A stretch of 64,000 nt of DNA from Cochliopodium minus. Lineage: Eukaryota > Discosea > Himatismenida > Cochliopodiidae. The notes under the pieces are model-generated. The model had not been told where the DNA came from, ran no database searches, and saw nothing but the letters and a program-made list of their open reading frames with translations. Shown piece after piece: positions 11,931 to 23,622 of the stretch; positions within the stretch are counted from its first letter, which is position 1, and every line of letters starts with the position of its first letter. Made by a program: the position numbers and the translations under genes. The stretch lies in assembly GCA_024220525.1 (NCBI GenBank), contig JAMYWO010000035.1, positions 44,813-108,812 of the forward strand, written 5' to 3'.

Positions 11931-14489
11931 TTAAATTTTTACATTTTTGATAGTTTTTTCGATGAAATAAAGTTTGTTGTCGATCAACTTGTTGCTTTGG
12001 AGAATCAAATCACGAATGTCCAAATTCTCCTTGACTTCAAGCGAAAGGCTGCGCTTGTGAGGACTGGAGTCGACTAATTTAGGGAGGGGCTGGGTTAGAG
12101 AAAGTTCTTGTGATTGGGGTTTGGCGGAAATATTTTTGTGGAGCTCGCTCACTATTTTCGCCATGTTCAACACGTCTTGTTTGTCGAATGTGTTTTTTGT
12201 TTTCTAAAAAAAAAATTTGAAAAAAATAATTATGAAAATAATTATGAAAATAATGAAAATTTAAAAATTATGTAGGAAAAAAAAAAATTTGTCTTGAATA
12301 AATTTCTTTTTGAACAAAAAATAAAAATAAAATAATTGTTAAATAAATTTTTGTGCGAAAAAAAAAAATAATCGTTTTCCAAATAAAAGAACAAAACAGA
12401 AATCTCATCAAAAAATTTTGAAAGAAAAAATAGTTTCTATGAAATAAAAATGAAATCAATAAAAAAATAATTAAAAAATTATTAAAAAATAATTAAAACA
12501 TAATTAAAACATAATTAAAAAATAATTAAAAAATAATTAAAAAATAATTAAAAAATAATTAAAAAAATAATTAAAAAATAATTAAAAAAATAATTAAAAA
12601 ATAATTAAAAAATAATTAAAAAATAATTAAAAAGTTTTTGGATTACCCACTTAAAAAAATACAAAGCATCCAAGATGTTGTGGATCTGGATGATGGCGAC
12701 ATTGAACATCTTGTCATCGCGCCTCTCGTTGTAAAACTTGTCATCATGCGGAGGCCTGAGTTTGTTGGATTCGACGATCTGCTTGATGCGGTCCTTGCTG
12801 TTGACGAAGAGGAGGGAGGAGGCAGTTTGGAAGAGGGTGTTGTGGGCTTTCTCGAGGACGGTGAGGAAGGAGAGGTCGTTTTCGAGTGCTTTGGCCCTGA
12901 ACTCTTTTATTTGCTTCTCGGCGAGTGACACAAAGTTCTCCACTCTGCCCATCAGCTTCATGTTCTCGTCTTTCTTTTGTCTGAACACTTTGGAGAGGTT
13001 TTTCAAAAAAAAAAAAATAGAAATGAAATTGAAATTGAATAACCGATGTATAAATAATTTAAAATTATGTTTTGTTTAAAAAAAAATCAAAAAAAGAGAT
13101 GAAATTCTTTTTTAAAAAAAAAAAATGATAATAATTCCGAAACAAAATCAAAAATTAGACATACATACAAAAAAAAAAAAAGATGACAAAAATTTATCAA
13201 AAATAAAAATAAAAATAAAAACCAAACAAAAATAAAGAGAATGATTTTAGAAGAATTAAATTCAAATAAAAAAAACAATTAATTAAAAAATTAATTTTAA
13301 AAACATTGTGTCTATTCATATCTCTTTTAATAATTTCAAAAAAAAATTTTACTTGAGTGATCATTAAGTTTGAAATCTACAGACTTGGTTCCGCGGTGAG
13401 ACCTAATGAAATTTGAGCCCTTGTTCAAAGAGGAGGGGGTCAAAGCTGTGGCGATACGCAAGGAGGTGGGAGATAGGGGGACAATGTTGTGGGAGAATTC
13501 TTCTTTGTTGGGGTTGAGCTCCATGCTACTTGAAAAGCTGATGCTGGGGTACAAATTCTTTGATTCATCTATTGTAAACTTTATGCATTTTATTGCTTGT
13601 GTTTCGTCGTTTGTTCTTTTGTTTTTTTTTTTTAATAATTAAAGTGGAAATGTTTAGTTTTTTTAAAAAATAAAAAAAAAAATCAAAAAAAAAAAAAAAT
13701 CCTCTTTGAGGAGCTTTTAAGAAAAAATTCTTTTTGTCAAAAAAAAAACCGCATTCCAATTATGAAAAATTAGATTGACGATAAATATTATTTTACGTAT
13801 TATTTGTATTTTTTTGATCAAAGATACAAGGAATATAATTATTTTTTATCAAATTGAATAAGATGGGAGCTAAGAAAAAAAATAATTAATTAATTTTACC
13901 TGAAATTTAATGTCTTTTTTTTTGGATATAAGATTAGAGGTGCCATTATTTGAGCCAATTCAGCACTAACTTTATGATTATTGCTACTATTATTGCAGAT
14001 CATATGCAATAAAGAAAATAATTTTGTACAAGTGATTTTATTCGCATTGGGTAATGTAGATATGAGCCCTTTGATATGAGTTATTTGATCATCTTTGTTC
14101 AATAATTGACTATAAATAATAAAACTGTCATATCTCTCGAAAGTCAAGAGAGGCTCGGGCAAGGCCAACAGATATTGCTTGATCAGCTCACCTACAACCC
14201 GAGAATCTTTAATATATGATTTCAAATCTACGTGGTGATCATCTAATTTAATTTTCTTCTTGATCAATACCAAATCTTTTTCTTGCACCTTTTGTATAAA
14301 TACTTGATTTAATTCCAATGCATTGGATTTCAAATAATCTATTAATTTCAAAAGAATAGGAGGTCCTTCCGTGTTAGGATCTATTGGAGGACAAGATCCT
14401 GGAAGGAATACGTCAATATCTTTAGTTTGGATTTTAGGAAGATTCTTTTCTGATGTTTTATTCTTCCAAGAGAGATTCTTTGTCCACAT
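11931..14489 (-). CDS. RhoGAP-domain protein without the arginine finger
   Basis: Five exons close in phase: 14489-13900, 13615-13353, 12987-12647, 12203-11931 with the codon split at each join (488 aa by summed length). Residues about 40-200 are a RhoGAP fold: GPPILLKLIDYLKSNALEL, then KDSRVVGELIKQYLLALPEPLL and VSAELAQIMAPLI. In active RhoGAPs the first helix is followed by G-I-F-R, whose Arg is the catalytic finger. Here the stretch reads NQVFIQKVQEKD with no Arg. The Arg of fLReLPePL is also replaced (YLLALPEPL) and the usual late Asn is Gln. Such domains (for example in OCRL) bind Rho proteins without catalysis. The C-terminal half is helical and unrecognised. I counted four segments with certainty. 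Confidence 0.8.
12470..12636. repeat. 11-bp AT tandem repeat in a RhoGAP-gene intron
   Basis: About fifteen copies of ATAATTAAAAA with a few C substitutions, directly downstream of the donor of the penultimate exon. Confidence 0.8.
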
Positions 14490-14814
14490 TTGACTATTCT
14501 AAATTTTATTTTTTTTATCTTTTATTATTTTTGATCGTTTGAAAGAGAGGAATTGCAGAAGGGAATATTTTTGGTATTAAAGAATCATCAACAGGATATT
14601 CAATTTAAGTCATTAGAGATGTAAGAAATGGGCAATAATCTCAATTTAATCTTGTAGATCATATTCAAAATATAAATGAATAACAAATATTTTTATTTTG
14701 ATTGATCAAAAGTATTCTAGATAATGTTGAGTTAAATATACAGTTTAAAAGTAAATTTTTGTTTTTTTCAAATGTTTAATATCCCATTTTTAAATAATTA
14801 AGGAAAAATAATAT
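14490..14814. other. Spacer upstream of the RhoGAP-like gene
   Basis: Both neighbours are on the minus strand. About 325 bp hold the promoter of the RhoGAP-like gene and the 3' end of the eL27 gene. No coding or structured element seen. Confidence 0.5.
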
Positions 14815-15375
14815 TTAGAAACGAAGTTTGGTGAAGAACCATGGGGTGTTTCCTGCTCTGTATCTATTTTCAAATTGATGTTTGAGTTGTCTACGTACAG
14901 CAACTCTTCCAGTGGAAAGATTTGAGTTATTTATTAATCCTCTAAGATCAACTTTATTAAGTGCAATATCCATAGAATATCTTGTTGGCATAACATGTGC
15001 AACATTAATTACTTTAATAAATGGTTTTACTCTTGATCTTTTTGCAATTTTAAGGCGAGACATGCTGGATTTAATTTTTCTTGGATATCTATCAATTCCT
15101 GCAACGAGAGCATGAGCTATAAAGAATTTATATTTGAGTATTGTTTTAAATTTGTATTTTAACATTTGGTTTATAAAAAAAAAGAGTATTGTTTTTTTTT
15201 ACAATATGGTCTTTCTTTTGTTGGTTTTTCATTGTAATTTACAACAACAGCTTTACGTCCAGCATAACGTCCTTGGAGGACAATAACAATCTTTCCAGCT
15301 TTAAATATTCTTGGCTATAAATTATAATTATGATTGGATAAATTGGGTATTATTTCTCTTTATATCTTTTACCAT
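14815..15375 (-). CDS. RPL27: 60S ribosomal protein eL27
   Basis: Three exons (15375-15373, 15314-15203, 15116-14815) give 138 aa, close to the 136 of animals. The N-terminus PRIFKAGKIVIVLQGRYAGR is the KOW-type strand pair of eL27. RPYSHALVAGIDRYPRK and HVMPTRYSMDIAL are diagnostic, and the protein ends TPWFFTKLRF. It is a structural protein of the large ribosomal subunit. The ATG is exactly the last codon before the first intron (ATG followed by GTAAAA), so exon 1 contributes only Met; the reading frame is open only with that splice. The other join gives RPY-S-HALV, matching the family. Confidence 0.95.
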
Positions 15376-15642
15376 ATCAGAAGAACAATAGATATTTTTT
15401 TTATTTTTTAATTTTATTTTTAATTTGTTTTTTATAATTCGAAAAAAAAAATTAATATACTAGCACTATTAAATAGGAACCAAAAAAGAAAAAAAAAAAA
15501 TTTCTCAAAAATTTCTTTTCTGCACCAATATTGTTCCCATTTGCATCAAGATTGTTTCCAATTTCAAATCAGAATGTATTGGGTTGAATTATAAATCTCG
15601 TAACCTTTAATTAAACTTTTCATAATCAAAAAAAAAAAAAAA
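15376..15642. other. Divergent spacer, eL27 and secreted-protein genes
   Basis: About 270 bp serve as the shared upstream region of two divergent genes. A/T-rich with poly-A just before the plus-strand ATG; no recognised element. Confidence 0.5.
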
Positions 15643-16585
15643 ATGTTGAATTTGATAATCCTTTTATCTTTTTTATTTTTTTTATGTATGTCCCAAGTGA
15701 ATGATATTAATCAATTTGCCAGCAGGTTATTGATAAAAAAATTATTTGAAAAAATCATAGACTAACCAAATTTCAAGTGAAAAAACTCACGAAAATGACT
15801 TCACAAAGCAATTCAAGGAAACAGATAGGTATTTTTTGAGCAAGGGAACAATTGTATCACTTCCATTAAAAGAATATACTGGAGAAGTGTTTTATATAGT
15901 TGGAAATGTAGATTTAACAAAATTAAAGATAAATACATGGAATCAGAATATAAAACCTATCTCCGTATCAGATAAAGGGGTGGTAACAATACGAATAAAA
16001 GTAATTGAAGATTCTTCTATTGGAGCTTTTACAGAAGTATTAGCTTTTGCTTCTACTGCAAGAGATGAACAAAAGATAAAATTGGAAGAAATTAAATGGG
16101 TGGGAGGATTAGTTTTGGAAAATCTTGAACGTACTTTCAATTTGGCTGGATATTCAAATAATGATCTTTCAATTTCAACTATGAGAGAAGTTTTTTCAAG
16201 CCCTATTCATCATTCTGTTGCATCTTTTGAAATGAAACAAAAAAAAGATGGACAAACTAGATTTCTTATCTCTCAAAACGATAATTTGATTATGATGGGA
16301 AAATTTAATATCCCATCAACAGATCGAAATCAAGTCACCTATTTGATTAATCATATCACTAGATCTGATTATATCAAACAATCACTCTATACTCAATATA
16401 TAAATGGATCTTTGAACATCAGATCTTGGAATATCACTACAGATGAATTAATTTTTGGGAATGATTCTCATTTTTCTCAAATTTTAAACGAATTAGAGTT
16501 TTCGCCCAAGATTTTGGTACATTATCCTGTTTATTCATCTGTATATCCAAAACCCAACAATTGGATGAAACCTTTATCTCATTAA
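15643..16585 (+). CDS. Secreted protein of unknown function
   Basis: Exon 15643-15696 encodes only a signal peptide (MLNLIILLSFLFFLCMSQ). It joins in phase 0 through a 64-bp intron to exon 15761-16585, giving 292 aa. The mature part is soluble and beta-rich, with FYIVGNVDLTKL, SIGAFTEVLAFAST and KILVHYPVYSSVYPKP as recognisable blocks. The pattern of a GAFTEV strand and later short beta hairpins is faintly like acetoacetate-decarboxylase-fold proteins, but no catalytic Lys signature stands out, so I do not assign that function. It would enter the secretory pathway. I do not recognise the family. Confidence 0.7.
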
Positions 16586-16729
16586 TTATTTATTAAATTA
16601 TCATGTTTCGATTTGGTAAATCATCTTATTCTTGCATCCTTGGTTTACCATTTTGATTTTTTTATGATATTTTTATATCTAGAAGAATTTAAATAAAAAA
16701 AAAATCGTATTATTTATTTAAAATTTAAT

Positions 16730-18420
16730 ATGTCTATCAGAAATAATAATAACAATAATAATAACAAAAAGTAAATATCATTATTTCTTATTAATTATGT
16801 CACAACCTTTATTTTTTTTTTTCATATTTTTATTTTATCACTGTACAGAAAGAAGAATTGTGAGTACATTTTGAAATTCAAAATAGTACGATAATTAATT
16901 TTTATTTTTCTGCAGATAATAATAAAAGCAAAGATTCAGAAAACCATTATAACAATTATAACAATAATGGCAATTATAACAAAAATTTTGTTGCATGGAA
17001 ACCCGAGAATGTGGACAAAGAAGAGAAATCATTAGATGAATATACAAATACCAATTGGGATCAATTCAAAGCAAATGAAGAAAAATTTGGATACAGAACA
17101 ACATACAATTTCGAAGATTATACCGTTCCAATCCCTTCATATTTGACAGAAGAGCAAAAAGTGAGAGCACAACAAATCTCCAAGGATATAGAGAACGAAA
17201 AAACAGATAATCTCCATGAAGCTGAAGAAAAGGGTCAAGTAGTAGAAAGAGGAGATGATGAGAGGTTCAGTGATGTTCTGAGAAAGGATAATGTTGAACA
17301 TGTTCCAAGCAAAATAGGCGATGGATATCCCCAAGAAAAACCTCAAGAGAAACAATCTTCTACAGAACATAATGTTCCTGTCCAACAACACGAAATCAAA
17401 AGTGAGGTGCCACAAAAAGAAGTTAATTCGAAAGTTAACACAAATGTCAGTAATAATGTTTCTTCACAGGGTGATACTTCTTCCACCAAAGGATCTGAAA
17501 CCAAAGAACTTAAGAAATCTTCTTTCTTGAAGAAATTGAACCCCAATGCTTCTTCTTATGTCCCCAGCCTCACAAATACAAGTACCAATATCAATAATAA
17601 CAATAATAACAATAATAACAGATACAATATTAACAACAATCAGGGGTATGCCAATAATTTCAACAATTTCAATTACCAAAATAACAATAATCAACAATAC
17701 AATTTCAATAACAATCGCCAGAACAATAATTACAATAACTATAATTACAATAATAACCAAAACAACCAGAACAATGATTATAACAATCATCAACAAGGTT
17801 TCAATCCCAATTTTCAAAAAAATAATAATCGCTACAACCAAAACTATAATAACAACAATCAAGGCAATCAAAACAATTATAACAACAACCAAGGCAACCA
17901 AAACTATTATAACAACAATCAAGGCAATCAAAACAATTATAACAACCAAGGTAACCAAAACTATTATAACAACAATCAAGGCAATCAAAACAATTCTTTT
18001 AATAATGAGAATATTTCTAATCAATCTCTTTCTGATTCCAATCAAATCCACCAATCTGATAATCACCCCAATAACAACAATAATCCTTCTTCTGAGATCA
18101 ATAATGGCGATAATCATCAGGAATCTTCCTCCGTCAACTCCTCTGTTCCATATACTGTCAATGATCAATCCCAACATGGAGATGATCAATCTGTTAGCAA
18201 CAATGTTAATCAAGATGGTTCCTCAAATCCAAAGAGCAATACCAATAAGCCCATCAATAATAACAGTGGAAATAATGGCAGTAATAACAATAACAAGGGC
18301 AAATTCAAGAATCAATCTTCTCGCAGCAACAAGAACAACCAAACAAAGAAAAAAAACCCCCAACAACCTCAAGACAAAAACAAAAAGCCTCCTGGTACCT
18401 CTTCCAACAACAAGAACTAA
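16730..18420 (+). CDS. Ataxin-2/Pbp1-like protein: LsmAD + PAM2, Asn-rich, no LSm
   Basis: Three exons close in phase (16730-16770, an 11-nt exon 16849-16859, 16916-18420; 518 aa). After a short Asn run, residues about 55-120 form an LsmAD domain: NTNWDQFKANEEKFG, TTYNFEDYTVPIP, LTEEQKVRAQQISKDIE. At about 215 stands KKLNPNASSYVPSL, a close match to the PAM2 motif that binds the MLLE domain of poly(A)-binding protein. The rest is Asn/Gln/Tyr-rich with NNNQGNQNNYN repeats, prion-like, and a basic C-terminus. Ataxin-2 proteins act in mRNA stability and stress granules. The LSm domain that normally precedes LsmAD is absent: the predicted start is close to the LsmAD and nothing upstream codes for it. 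Confidence 0.8.
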
Positions 18421-18605
18421 CAATGATCCCCCACCTTTGTGATCATCTCCTCCCTGTGCATCCTTTATTTATAACCAAAAAAAAAAAAAAAAATAAAAAA
18501 AATGTAAAATATATCCAATGTTTGTTTTTGAATCAATTATCCACATTTCTTTTGTATCCAAAATTTAATTATAATTTTATCATTCAAATTTTCTTGCCTT
18601 TATTT

Positions 18606-18947
18606 TTATCCTCCATACCTCATATCATCAGATGAGAAATACCAAATCCATATATTGAATGACATTCCTATTATTAATGCAGAGATAAAAGTTTTGTAAA
18701 AGGAGAGGGTGTTGAAATAGATTATCATGGAGAGGATTGTAATTAGGATCATCATAAAGAAATTGACCAAGATATAACTCCCTGATTGTCGTTTCTTTGA
18801 AAATGGCACTTCCAGCAACGATAATGATGTTATCAATAGGCCAGATAGGCCATTCAGCAGACACATGAAGAAAAGATACATACCTCCCTTTAGGATTATG
18901 TATCCAAATGAAAAGACCAACAAAAACATTAATGAATAATCCAACAT
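18606..18947 (-). CDS. Small four-helix membrane protein
   Basis: A single exon of 113 codons starting MLDYSLMFLLVFSFGYIIL. It has about four hydrophobic segments with short polar loops (VPFSKKRQSGS in the middle) and ends FSSDDMRYGG. The other long frame over the same bases is a shadow with poorer composition. Size and topology suggest a small ER or endomembrane protein, but I do not recognise the family. It converges on the ataxin-2-like gene with a spacer of 185 bp. Confidence 0.55.
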   Translation of the reverse strand: MLDYSLMFLLVFSFGYIILKGGMYLFFMCLLNGLSGLLITSLSLLEVPFSKKRQSGSYILVNFFMMILITILSMIIYFNTLSFYKTFISALIIGMSFNIWIWYFSSDDMRYGG

Positions 18948-19120
18948 TTTCTTTCAATTTTATTTAATTTCTTTAAAACTAACTTTAAATGAGTTTATTA
19001 ATGATTATCAAAACATTGCAAACTATAGAAAAGTAAAATCAAATACTTAAGTATCAGTTAATTTTTCTTTGCTCTTTAAAACATTTTCTTGAAGAAATAA
19101 AAAATAAATAATATTGGATT

Positions 19121-19516
19121 ATGTCCTCTGAATTAAAATCTATAGGAATTTCAAAAAAGAATGTCAATATAAGCAGGGAACATGCTCTTCTCATGATGGT
19201 GATCATGACAAAAGATAGAATGGAAAAACTAAGTGAAGAGTTAAAAATGGTTAAAAAGAAGAAGAGAAGATTCAAAGAATTCACAGAAAAAAATGGAGAT
19301 CAATGTTCTTTGTGTGATGAATATTTTTTAAAAAATGAAATGGGTAGTAATGATTATTTTCATTGTAATTATTGTGACGAAAAGCATTGTTTGAACTGCT
19401 CTGATTATTTTGAGTGCTCAGTAGAATGTTGTTATAATTCTTTTTGCGTTCTTAAAGAAGAAAACGAGGAATTATGTAATGAATGCATTGAATATAAAAG
19501 AAAAAAGAAAAAATAG
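19121..19516 (+). CDS. Cys-rich putative zinc-binding protein
   Basis: A single-exon 131-aa reading frame. Residues 1-65 are a basic helix (MEKLSEELKMVKKKKRRF). Residues 66-125 carry about 14 Cys in pairs: QCSLC, HCNYC, HCLNC, ECSVECC, then LCNEC, followed by a Lys-rich end. The spacing allows two to three zinc sites in a PHD/RING-like crossed arrangement, with an HC pair in the middle. No exact family is recognised. The basic helix and zinc region suggest a nuclear or protein-binding role; that is inference only. Confidence 0.55.
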   Translation: MSSELKSIGISKKNVNISREHALLMMVIMTKDRMEKLSEELKMVKKKKRRFKEFTEKNGDQCSLCDEYFLKNEMGSNDYFHCNYCDEKHCLNCSDYFECSVECCYNSFCVLKEENEELCNECIEYKRKKKK

Positions 19517-19662
19517 TATTTACAAATCACTTGTGATAAAAAGAGGGGTTGACTAATCGAGACAGAAGAAACTCTGATTTAAACCTCATGAAATAATTAT
19601 CAATAAACATCGACTTAAAAAAAGATGATTTTTAAGAAAATATTTTTTTAATTAAGATTGTG

Positions 19663-21029
19663 TTAAATATTTATTTTTTGGATTTCCTTCATAAAGGAAT
19701 CGGAGTTGTGAACAGTGGTGCCACCAAGAATGACCTGAAAGTTGATGTTTTCCTTCATGCAATTGAAATCGTGAACACACTTGGCCTCTTCGTAAGTGAT
19801 ACCACCAACAATGAAAACAATGATCTGGTTAGGAATTGCTTGTACATTGATTTTTTGTTGAGAGAAGAATGGGTAATCCCTTTCATCCAATTTCCCCTTG
19901 GTGATTGAATCCAACAAATTGAAAATTGCAGGTTTGTGCTAATAAAAATAATTGGTTTTTAATAAATTATTTTTTATTTAGAATTTTTTTATCTATTTTT
20001 ATTATTTTATTTTTTATAATTTATTTTTATTTTTATTTTTTTTTTTACCTGGGTGTAAATATTTTCAACACCTTGAATTCCTTTCATGATGGTTTTGGAA
20101 AACATTTTGAAAACATTTTTGTTGTCGAAGAGATCTCCAGATCTGTTTGCTGATCCTCCATATTTCAACGCGAAAGAAACAAGCCCTATCTGTTTTTACA
20201 AAAAAAAAAATAAAAATTAAAAAAAATTAAAAATTAAAATTAAAAAAAATCAAAATAAAATTAAAAATAAAAAATAAAATAAAAAATAAAAAATAAAATT
20301 AAAGAATAAAATGTCGGTTAAAAAAATTAAATTACCATTTCTTGAGGTACATTTTGGCGTATCAACTCTGAAACAAGTTGGTTGGTTTGGTTGGATCCAT
20401 ATGTTTCATATCTATTTGAAAAAAAAATAATGATAATTAAAATAATGATCAAAGAATAAAAAATAAAGGAATAAAATGAAAATAAAAATAAAAAAAAAAT
20501 TATAAAAAAATGATTAAAAATAAAAAATTAAAAAATAATTTAAAATAAAATAAAATGAAAAATAAAAATTAAAAAAAAAAATAAAAAATAAAAAGATTTT
20601 TTATCAAGACCTTAAACTGTAAAGGATGACGAGTTTGAGTTTGTCTTTGTCGGTGATGCTGGGGTCTTTGATGAGAGCGGAGACTTTCTCATAAGCAGAA
20701 CCATGCGCGTTGTTGCAGGCCAACTCTTGTTCCACCTCTGACACATCCATCAACTTTCTCTTTGAAATTAATGATGAAAGATCCGAAATCAACGAAACAT
20801 GTTTTGACACATTTCCTTTTTCAAAAAAAAAAAAAATTAAAATGTTGTTAATCAAAAATAAATAAATTTTTATTTCTGATAAAATTAAAAAAATAAATAA
20901 AATAAAATCAAAAGTAAAAAATAAAATGAAAAATAAAAAAAATAAAAATAAAAATATAAATTAAATTAATAAATAAAAAAATAAAATAAAAATAAAAATA
21001 AAAAATATTAATTAAATTAATTAAATAAA

Positions 21030-21062
<33 letters not shown>

Positions 21063-23428
21063 ATTAATTAAATTAATTAAATAAAAATAAAATGAATAAA
21101 AAAATAAAAATGGCAAATTAATTGAAAAAAAATTAAAAAAAATGAGATATTAATTTAAAACTATTAATATTATGGTTAATAAAAAATAAAAAAATAAAAA
21201 ATAAAAAATAAAAAATAAAAAATAAAAAATAAAAAATAAAAAAATAAATAAAAAAATAAAAAAATAAAAAAATAAAAAAATCAAAAAATAAAAAAATAAA
21301 AAAATAAAAAAATAAAAAATTTTACCAGAAAGTTTTTTGAATTGGGGATATCTGCCGATGAACTCTTTGATTTGGTCAAGGGACTGAATGTTTTGGTTGG
21401 TTTTGGTTTGTTTGGAAAACTCGTCCACAAAATTCTTCACGTTTTCTCCCAACTCCCCGAAATTGTTGTACATGTTTTGTTTGTAAAAATCGTCTTGTTC
21501 TCTATCAAATAAAAAAAAAAACCGAATAAAAAAATAAAAATAAAAATAAAAACAAAAATTACAAAATAAAAAAATAATATAAAATAAAAAATAATTAGAT
21601 TAAAATTCAGTTAAACTGAAAAAAATAAAAATTAAAAATAACAATAAAAACACAAAAAAATAAAAATAAAAAAATAAAAAAATAGAAATAAAAAATAAAA
21701 AATAAAAATGAAATTCTAGAAAAATAAAAAATAAAAATAAAATTAAAAAATAAAAATTAAATTCAAAATAAGAAATAAGAAAATGATTAATAAAAAAAAA
21801 ATAAAAAATAAAAAAAATGACAAATTAATTTAATAAATAAAGTTTTAAAATGAAAAAAAAAATTAAAAAATTAAAAATGAAAAAAATTAATAAAAAAATT
21901 ATTAAAAATGAAAGAAAAAAGTACGAAGAAAGGACAAGTTCGCTGATTTCGTTTTCTTTTTTGGTGATGCAAACACGGTTGTTACGAATACCCAACAACT
22001 CGTGAACCATGGCTTGGTAGGTCCATTGGGACAACAAAGGAGTGATGGGATCGTCTCTTCTGTCCAAAACCAACAACAGCGGGTTGTTTTTTTGGTCAAA
22101 TCCAAATAATCCATTTTCTTGATTTAATCTGTCGATTTTTGCTTTAAAATAAAAAGTTTTTTTTAAAAAAAAAAATTTGATTAAAAAAAATTTAAAAAAG
22201 AAAAAAATTTTCAACAAAAAAAAGAATAAATTAAAATAATTTTAAAAAAAAATACTCATTAAAAAAAATTGAAAAAGAAAAAAATTTTCAATAAAAAAAA
22301 AATTGACCATTGAAAATATGAAATAAAAAAAAGTAACAAAAATTAAAAACAAAATCGCTCGAATATTTTCATATCAAAATAAATAGTCAAAATCAAAATA
22401 AATCAAAATAAATCAAAAAAATAACAAAAAAAAATAAAAATAATGAAAAAATCAAAAAAATCATAAAAAAAGGGATGAAAATTAAATATTTAAATTAAAA
22501 AAACAATGAAAATGAAGATTAATTTTACTTTTGACAGAATTAGAGACGTCATAGGTCAATTTAGATTTTTGAGAGTATCTTATGATGGGTCTTTTTTTCA
22601 AGGAAAGCAAACAAGAAATCAACCCGTCTTCCACTCTCTCCAACATCACTCTATATTCGTTAGGGCTTGACAATATGACAGAGGGAATATCCAATGAGAA
22701 CACACCTTCATCCACTGCGAGATAATCTGCATACATCTCCTTTATTAATAAAAAAATTAAAAAAAAAAATTAGATTTTGATTGAATTTAATATTAAATTT
22801 TCTATTCTTTGAATGATTCATCGAAAATTTTTTTTTTTCTGAAAAATAATTTTTAGAAATTTTGATCTATATAAGATCAAAGAGAGTGACTATTATCTTT
22901 GTGAATATCTAATTATGTATTATTTCTTTAGTATTACCGTTAAATCTTTGACTAATTCTTGGTCATCTGCTTCTGCCAATGTATCAATATCTTGATCTTT
23001 TAATGCATTCGAAAAAACTGGAAATATAAATATTTTAAAAATTTTTTTGAGGCAAATTATGTGAATTATAATTTTTTTGGAACTCTTACATAAATAATAT
23101 TCCCCATATTTGGGATTCCTCAATTCTTCAGCCACATTTTGAACATTTGATGGCCTTACAAAACATATACATTTCAAATGAGGCATTGGCTCTCTTTTTA
23201 TACCATTATCTATCAATTCAAACATAAATACTTCCTTTTCCATCATCACAGTTTGAGAATATACTATACTGACTATTCCAGCCTAAAATTGAATGATTGT
23301 TAATATCCATCTAAAATTTCGTTTGTTATAATTTTTACAGTTTCTTTGTCCATCAAAAGAACTTTCATTTCTTTTGTTGTTTCAACCATTTTGGTTATAT
23401 AATCTTTGACAGCTTTAATAAGGTTCAT
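19663..23428 (-). CDS. VPS45: VPS45, Sec1/Munc18-family SNARE regulator
   Basis: Ten exons close in phase (23428-23339, 23282-23090, 23017-22938, 22739-22529, 22141-21925, 21501-21326, 20815-20611, 20411-20336, 20189-20049, 19938-19663), giving 554 aa, the usual VPS45 length. Diagnostic blocks run in order: MNLIKAVKDYITKM, KVLLMDKETAGIVSIVYSQ, FVRPSNVQNV, YYLFFSNALK, LAEADDQELVKDL, LLVLDRRDDPITPLLSQWTY, NFGELGENVK, KHVSLISDL, KYGGSANRSGDLF and the C-terminal IIVFIVGGITYEEA and LGGTTVHNSDSF. VPS45 binds the endosomal/TGN syntaxin and drives SNARE assembly for traffic to early endosomes. The start agrees with the family. The next gene to the right is another endolysosomal factor on the opposite strand, with about 195 bp between the two start codons. 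Confidence 0.95.
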
Positions 23429-23622
23429 TTTTGACTTCTAAAATATTATATTCAATGAATCCCTTTTTTTTTTTTTCTTTTCAATTTTAATTGTTAAAAT
23501 TCTTTACTTGGCATATATGGAAAGCCTGATTTTGCAAAGAATCAATTGTTATGATCCTAAATTTTCTCTTTAAAAAAAATGATTAATTGAAAAAAATATA
23601 AAAAAAAAATATATCGTAAAAA

